This document shows, in pieces, positions 60,671 through 64,000 of a stretch of 64,000 nucleotides of DNA. Source of the stretch: Hybos culiciformis (Eukaryota > Arthropoda > Insecta > Diptera > Hybotidae); NCBI GenBank assembly GCA_964007475.1, contig OZ023274.1, positions 77,449,303-77,513,302 on the forward strand, read 5' to 3'. The notes beneath the pieces are model-generated. The model was given only the letters and a program-made list of their open reading frames with translations. It ran no database searches and had not been told where the DNA came from. The first letter of the stretch is position 1. Each line of letters starts with the position of its first letter. The position numbers were made by a program, and so were the translations under genes.

Positions 60671-63600
60671 TAGCCCCCTCTTCCACTTACAAAAGTAAAT
60701 CAGTCAGAGTCCGTTGCCAAATAAATATTTGCAAGTAAATAAAGAAGTTAAACTTCTTTCGTGAGCTTATGAGGATGAGGCTCACACATATTTTTTTTTT
60801 AAATCATGGGTTTATCTGAATATTATCAATATTCCCTTTAAACTACTATTCGAGAATAATTACTTTTTGATGAACTGGGTCCTGCCAAACACTGAACTGA
60901 AATAATATAGTATTATCGTCCATACTGCATTGTCAAGTTATTTTAAGTTGATGATAAATTGAATTGTCACCGAAAATTAGATTATATGTACACAAATTTC
61001 AGTTAAATCGTTTCGGCGAAATAGGCGAATTTTCTGGATCAAATAAAAATTTTCTAAAAATTATATAAAATATTAAATTTACACTAGTTACATTATCCAA
61101 TATTTGCGCCAAATAAAATTAACCCATTAAATTTTTAAAATATTGTAACATTAAGAAGGGTACTTAATAAATTTATATTTATTAATCAAATAATATTCCT
61201 ATTTCCCGAGGCATGTTTTCTTGTTTATTTTCTATAAGCAAAATTATTAGTAGATACTTATTTTCAACTTTATAACAAAAGTGAAAGTTATCTAATATTG
61301 TATGCAGATAAACATAATTATACCTCTTAGTATTCAACACCGTTGAAAAGAGAAAATTATAAAACGAAATTAAGTACATAAGTATATACTGTTTTAGTTC
61401 GACTTTAAAAATAAATTTCATTCTAACAAAATAATGTTAATTAAATAAGAATTAGAATAAAACCTATAACATACTTTAATATAGAGAACTTGAATCAGAT
61501 CTAAAAAACTAGACTTAAGTACATAAGTAGTTTAATTTTTTTTTATGATAAAGATATTTTACTCCAATAATATTGGTTTTAAATTCCATTTTATGCCAAT
61601 GTGAAAAATTAACACTAAATATGCTTTTTCTATTAGAATTGTTTGAATTTTTGTAAATAAGTATCCTTCTACCTTAAAAGATTATTTTATTCACGTACGC
61701 ACTAAAAGTTAGAAACTAGACTTATTTATGTTAGGATTTGATTATATTATATATTGTACATTGTATATTTTATTCTATATATTTTTTTTAACCTTTTGAA
61801 CATTATTAGTGTTATTATAAATGATAATAAGTTAGTAACCTATTTTTAATTTCAAAAAATCGTGAATAAGTGAAAAAAAAAAACTATTTTAAAATAATTC
61901 ATAATATGTAGTTTCCCATAAGTATATGAATAAATAAACACTGTAACATAATTTTCATTTAAATATAATTCCACTTATTATTCCGGAACAACGATTGTCG
62001 TCGTGGAATTACATAAGAGGAATAAAAAGTGTAATATTAAATGGAATTAATTTTGAAAATAAGCAAATAAATAAATTCTGAACAAAATTTTCTAATTCTA
62101 AATAACAAAATTATTAATTTTACATTTTTTTTTTCATATACTTTGACATTAAATAATGTCATTGTTTTTTTATACTTCGACAGTAAACCAACCAACCACA
62201 ACATAATTTAAAACAGTATCTAAAAAATGGTATTCGAATCCTAACTTGAGTGGAATAAAAAAATGAATTAAACTATTTCCGTAATAAATATTTATATGAA
62301 AATTTTCCTGAACTATTCCAGAACAGCGCTTATTCCACTACTATTCCACTAATGTGAACACGTTATAAGTAATATAATTTAACCTGAAGTATTGAAATAA
62401 TTATAATAATGTCTTTATGTAATAATACATTAAGAGTTGATAAATATGTAAATGTAAACATATAGGTACGTAAGGAGTATTAAATAAAATAAAATAATAT
62501 ATGCAAAAATATACTTATTATACGATTTATTTAACATTCACTATTGGTATGAATAGTGTATTATAGATTATAAAATTTTTCCTGAAAACTGAAATTATAT
62601 TTATTTCTTTCGATATCTTTTCTTGGTCTCAAAAATAATTTCCAGATTTGTACTTAATTATATTACCTAAACACATAAATAAAAATAAATTAATAAAATA
62701 TAAATTTAATTAGTTTATATTATTGCAAATAAATTCATATACTTTCCACCGTTCTGAGAAAAATAAATTTTAATAAATTATGCATAGGTAAAAATAAAAA
62801 AAAAAAATTTCTTAAGATTTAGCGAAAATAAGAAAATTAAAAAGAAATTTATCACCATTTAAGGACGTCATCATTGCCAAAATAATAAAATTTAATTTTA
62901 TTTAAAAATATACCTTGTTTTTTATTTTTGCAGACTTTATTTTAATGTTTTTATTATTTTTCTCCATTTTTATACTTTTAATAAACGAAAATGTCCTTTA
63001 TCTACGATAATCCCAAAAAATGTTTATTTTTAGGCTTTTTTTCCTAATCAACTTCTTATACTTTAAATACAATTTTTCTTTAATTTATGCACAAGTGAGC
63101 TGAATTGAATTTATCTTGATGTGTATATCGTATATATATATATATATATTTTTTTTTGCGTTAAATTAAATAATCAAGGGACTATAAATGTGAAAAAAAA
63201 AAGAAATTGTCGTTAAACTAATGTGATATGAAAAATAAAAATCTAAAATCTTAAATTGTCATATAAATAAATTATATATGTATAAGTTATCTGACAGTCT
63301 ATTCGAAAGTTTATTGCTACGGAATGATTTTCTTTTTTGACTGACAGGCTTTTAATAAAACTATCTGATTATTTTGGAAGAGAATATAATGTCCTTTTTG
63401 AGTTATATAACTATCCTTTAATAATATTATCCTGGTATTTAATAAAATTTTCTACTGGACATTTCTAACCGAATTAATTTAAATACATATGGAATTGGCC
63501 AGCACTATAGTTCTAGTTTCGTACGGCTGAATACCAAAACAATTACTTATAAATTATTTTTAAATTATTTTTTCAGAATTCTCTAGATAATTTTAAATTT

Positions 63601-64000
63601 ATTTTTCATTTTTTGTGAGCCACGAAAATATAATTTATTTTATATGTGATAAAAATAAATGAACTTTATAAATGTTGTGGATAGCAATTAAAATGAATTA
63701 TTGTTGAATTATGTTATCTTAAAAAATATTGTTGTTTTCCTCTATATTTTGGATAGAAAAATAAGTTTTAAGCAACAATTTATAGATAGTTTCGACCGAT
63801 TTTTAGCCTAGTTTAGCTATCAACATTCATGTTTGATTCGTGAACTATTTTAATTTTTAAAATTTGAAAGTAATTATTTCATTTAATTTTATAAATTATT
63901 GTAATCCTGCATGGAAATTTTACTTGTTTTTTTTTCAAAGATATTGTTCTTCCCTTATTTTCAAACAAAACTTGTCAATGTTTCTGACATTTAAGAAAAA
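60671..64000. other. Intergenic AT-rich DNA to the window end
   Basis: No gene recognised. A TA dinucleotide run lies at 63131-63149. Two moderately similar segments with TATTCCGGAACAACG and TATTCCAGAACAGCG occur near 61980 and 62320 but could not be resolved into an element. The 79-aa minus-strand frame at 61182-61421 has chance-like composition. Confidence 0.5.
63131..63149. repeat. (TA)n microsatellite
   Basis: About nine and a half uninterrupted TA units followed by a T tract. Confidence 0.85.

Noticed and set aside
61960..62370. Two similar segments with TATTCCGGAACAACG and TATTCCAGAACAGCG, considered as element ends
   Set aside because: They are in the same orientation, match only moderately, and no flanking target duplication could be found.
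1..64000. tRNA, rRNA and other structured RNA genes
   Set aside because: Scanning by eye for tRNA-like GC-rich cloverleaf blocks and conserved rRNA segments gave none; a covariance-model search would be needed to exclude them.

Overview
The window looks like AT-rich nuclear DNA from an insect, probably a fly (Diptera) though that is not certain. Four things point there: spliced genes with GT-AG introns and AATAAA signals, a sarcoplasmic-type EF-hand protein with an insect-like C terminus, secreted leucine-rich-repeat (LRR) proteins, and many hAT- and piggyBac-type non-autonomous transposons. There is no sign of bacterial gene organisation.

Layout. 0.66-5.5 kb: one spliced EF-hand gene (four exons, the first inferred and carrying a mitochondrial-presequence-like N terminus). 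7.1-18.6 kb: a head-to-tail cluster of four intact, single-exon genes for secreted LRR proteins (423-428 aa), plus a decayed LRR copy between the first and second. The last two intact copies come from a very recent 3,542-bp tandem duplication, and the third gene is a recombinant between its neighbours. Each of the two duplicated intergenic spacers carries the same 737-bp hAT-type element. 18.6-57.1 kb: a gene desert of low-complexity AT-rich DNA in which I recognise no gene. It holds a 174-bp palindrome, a 31-bp tandem repeat, a 355-bp TTAA-flanked MITE, a 616-bp hAT relic with a broken transposase C terminus inserted in a 133-bp duplication, a 420-bp hAT MITE and a 613-bp foldback element. 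57.2-58.6 kb: a fifth member of the LRR family, on the minus strand. 58.6-64 kb: intergenic DNA with a diverged tandem repeat split by a 693-bp hAT-type element.

The five LRR proteins share a signal peptide, paired N-terminal cysteines, a conserved P-I-N-[FY]-[FY]-x-A-F-P-N motif, about a dozen irregular LRRs and a C-terminal N-x-W-N-C ... C ... C-C cap without a membrane anchor. They are probably secreted binding proteins. The sequence does not show their ligand or role. Immune recognition or an effector role is only an inference, from the family expansion, gene-conversion-like mosaicism and the excess of amino-acid-changing differences.
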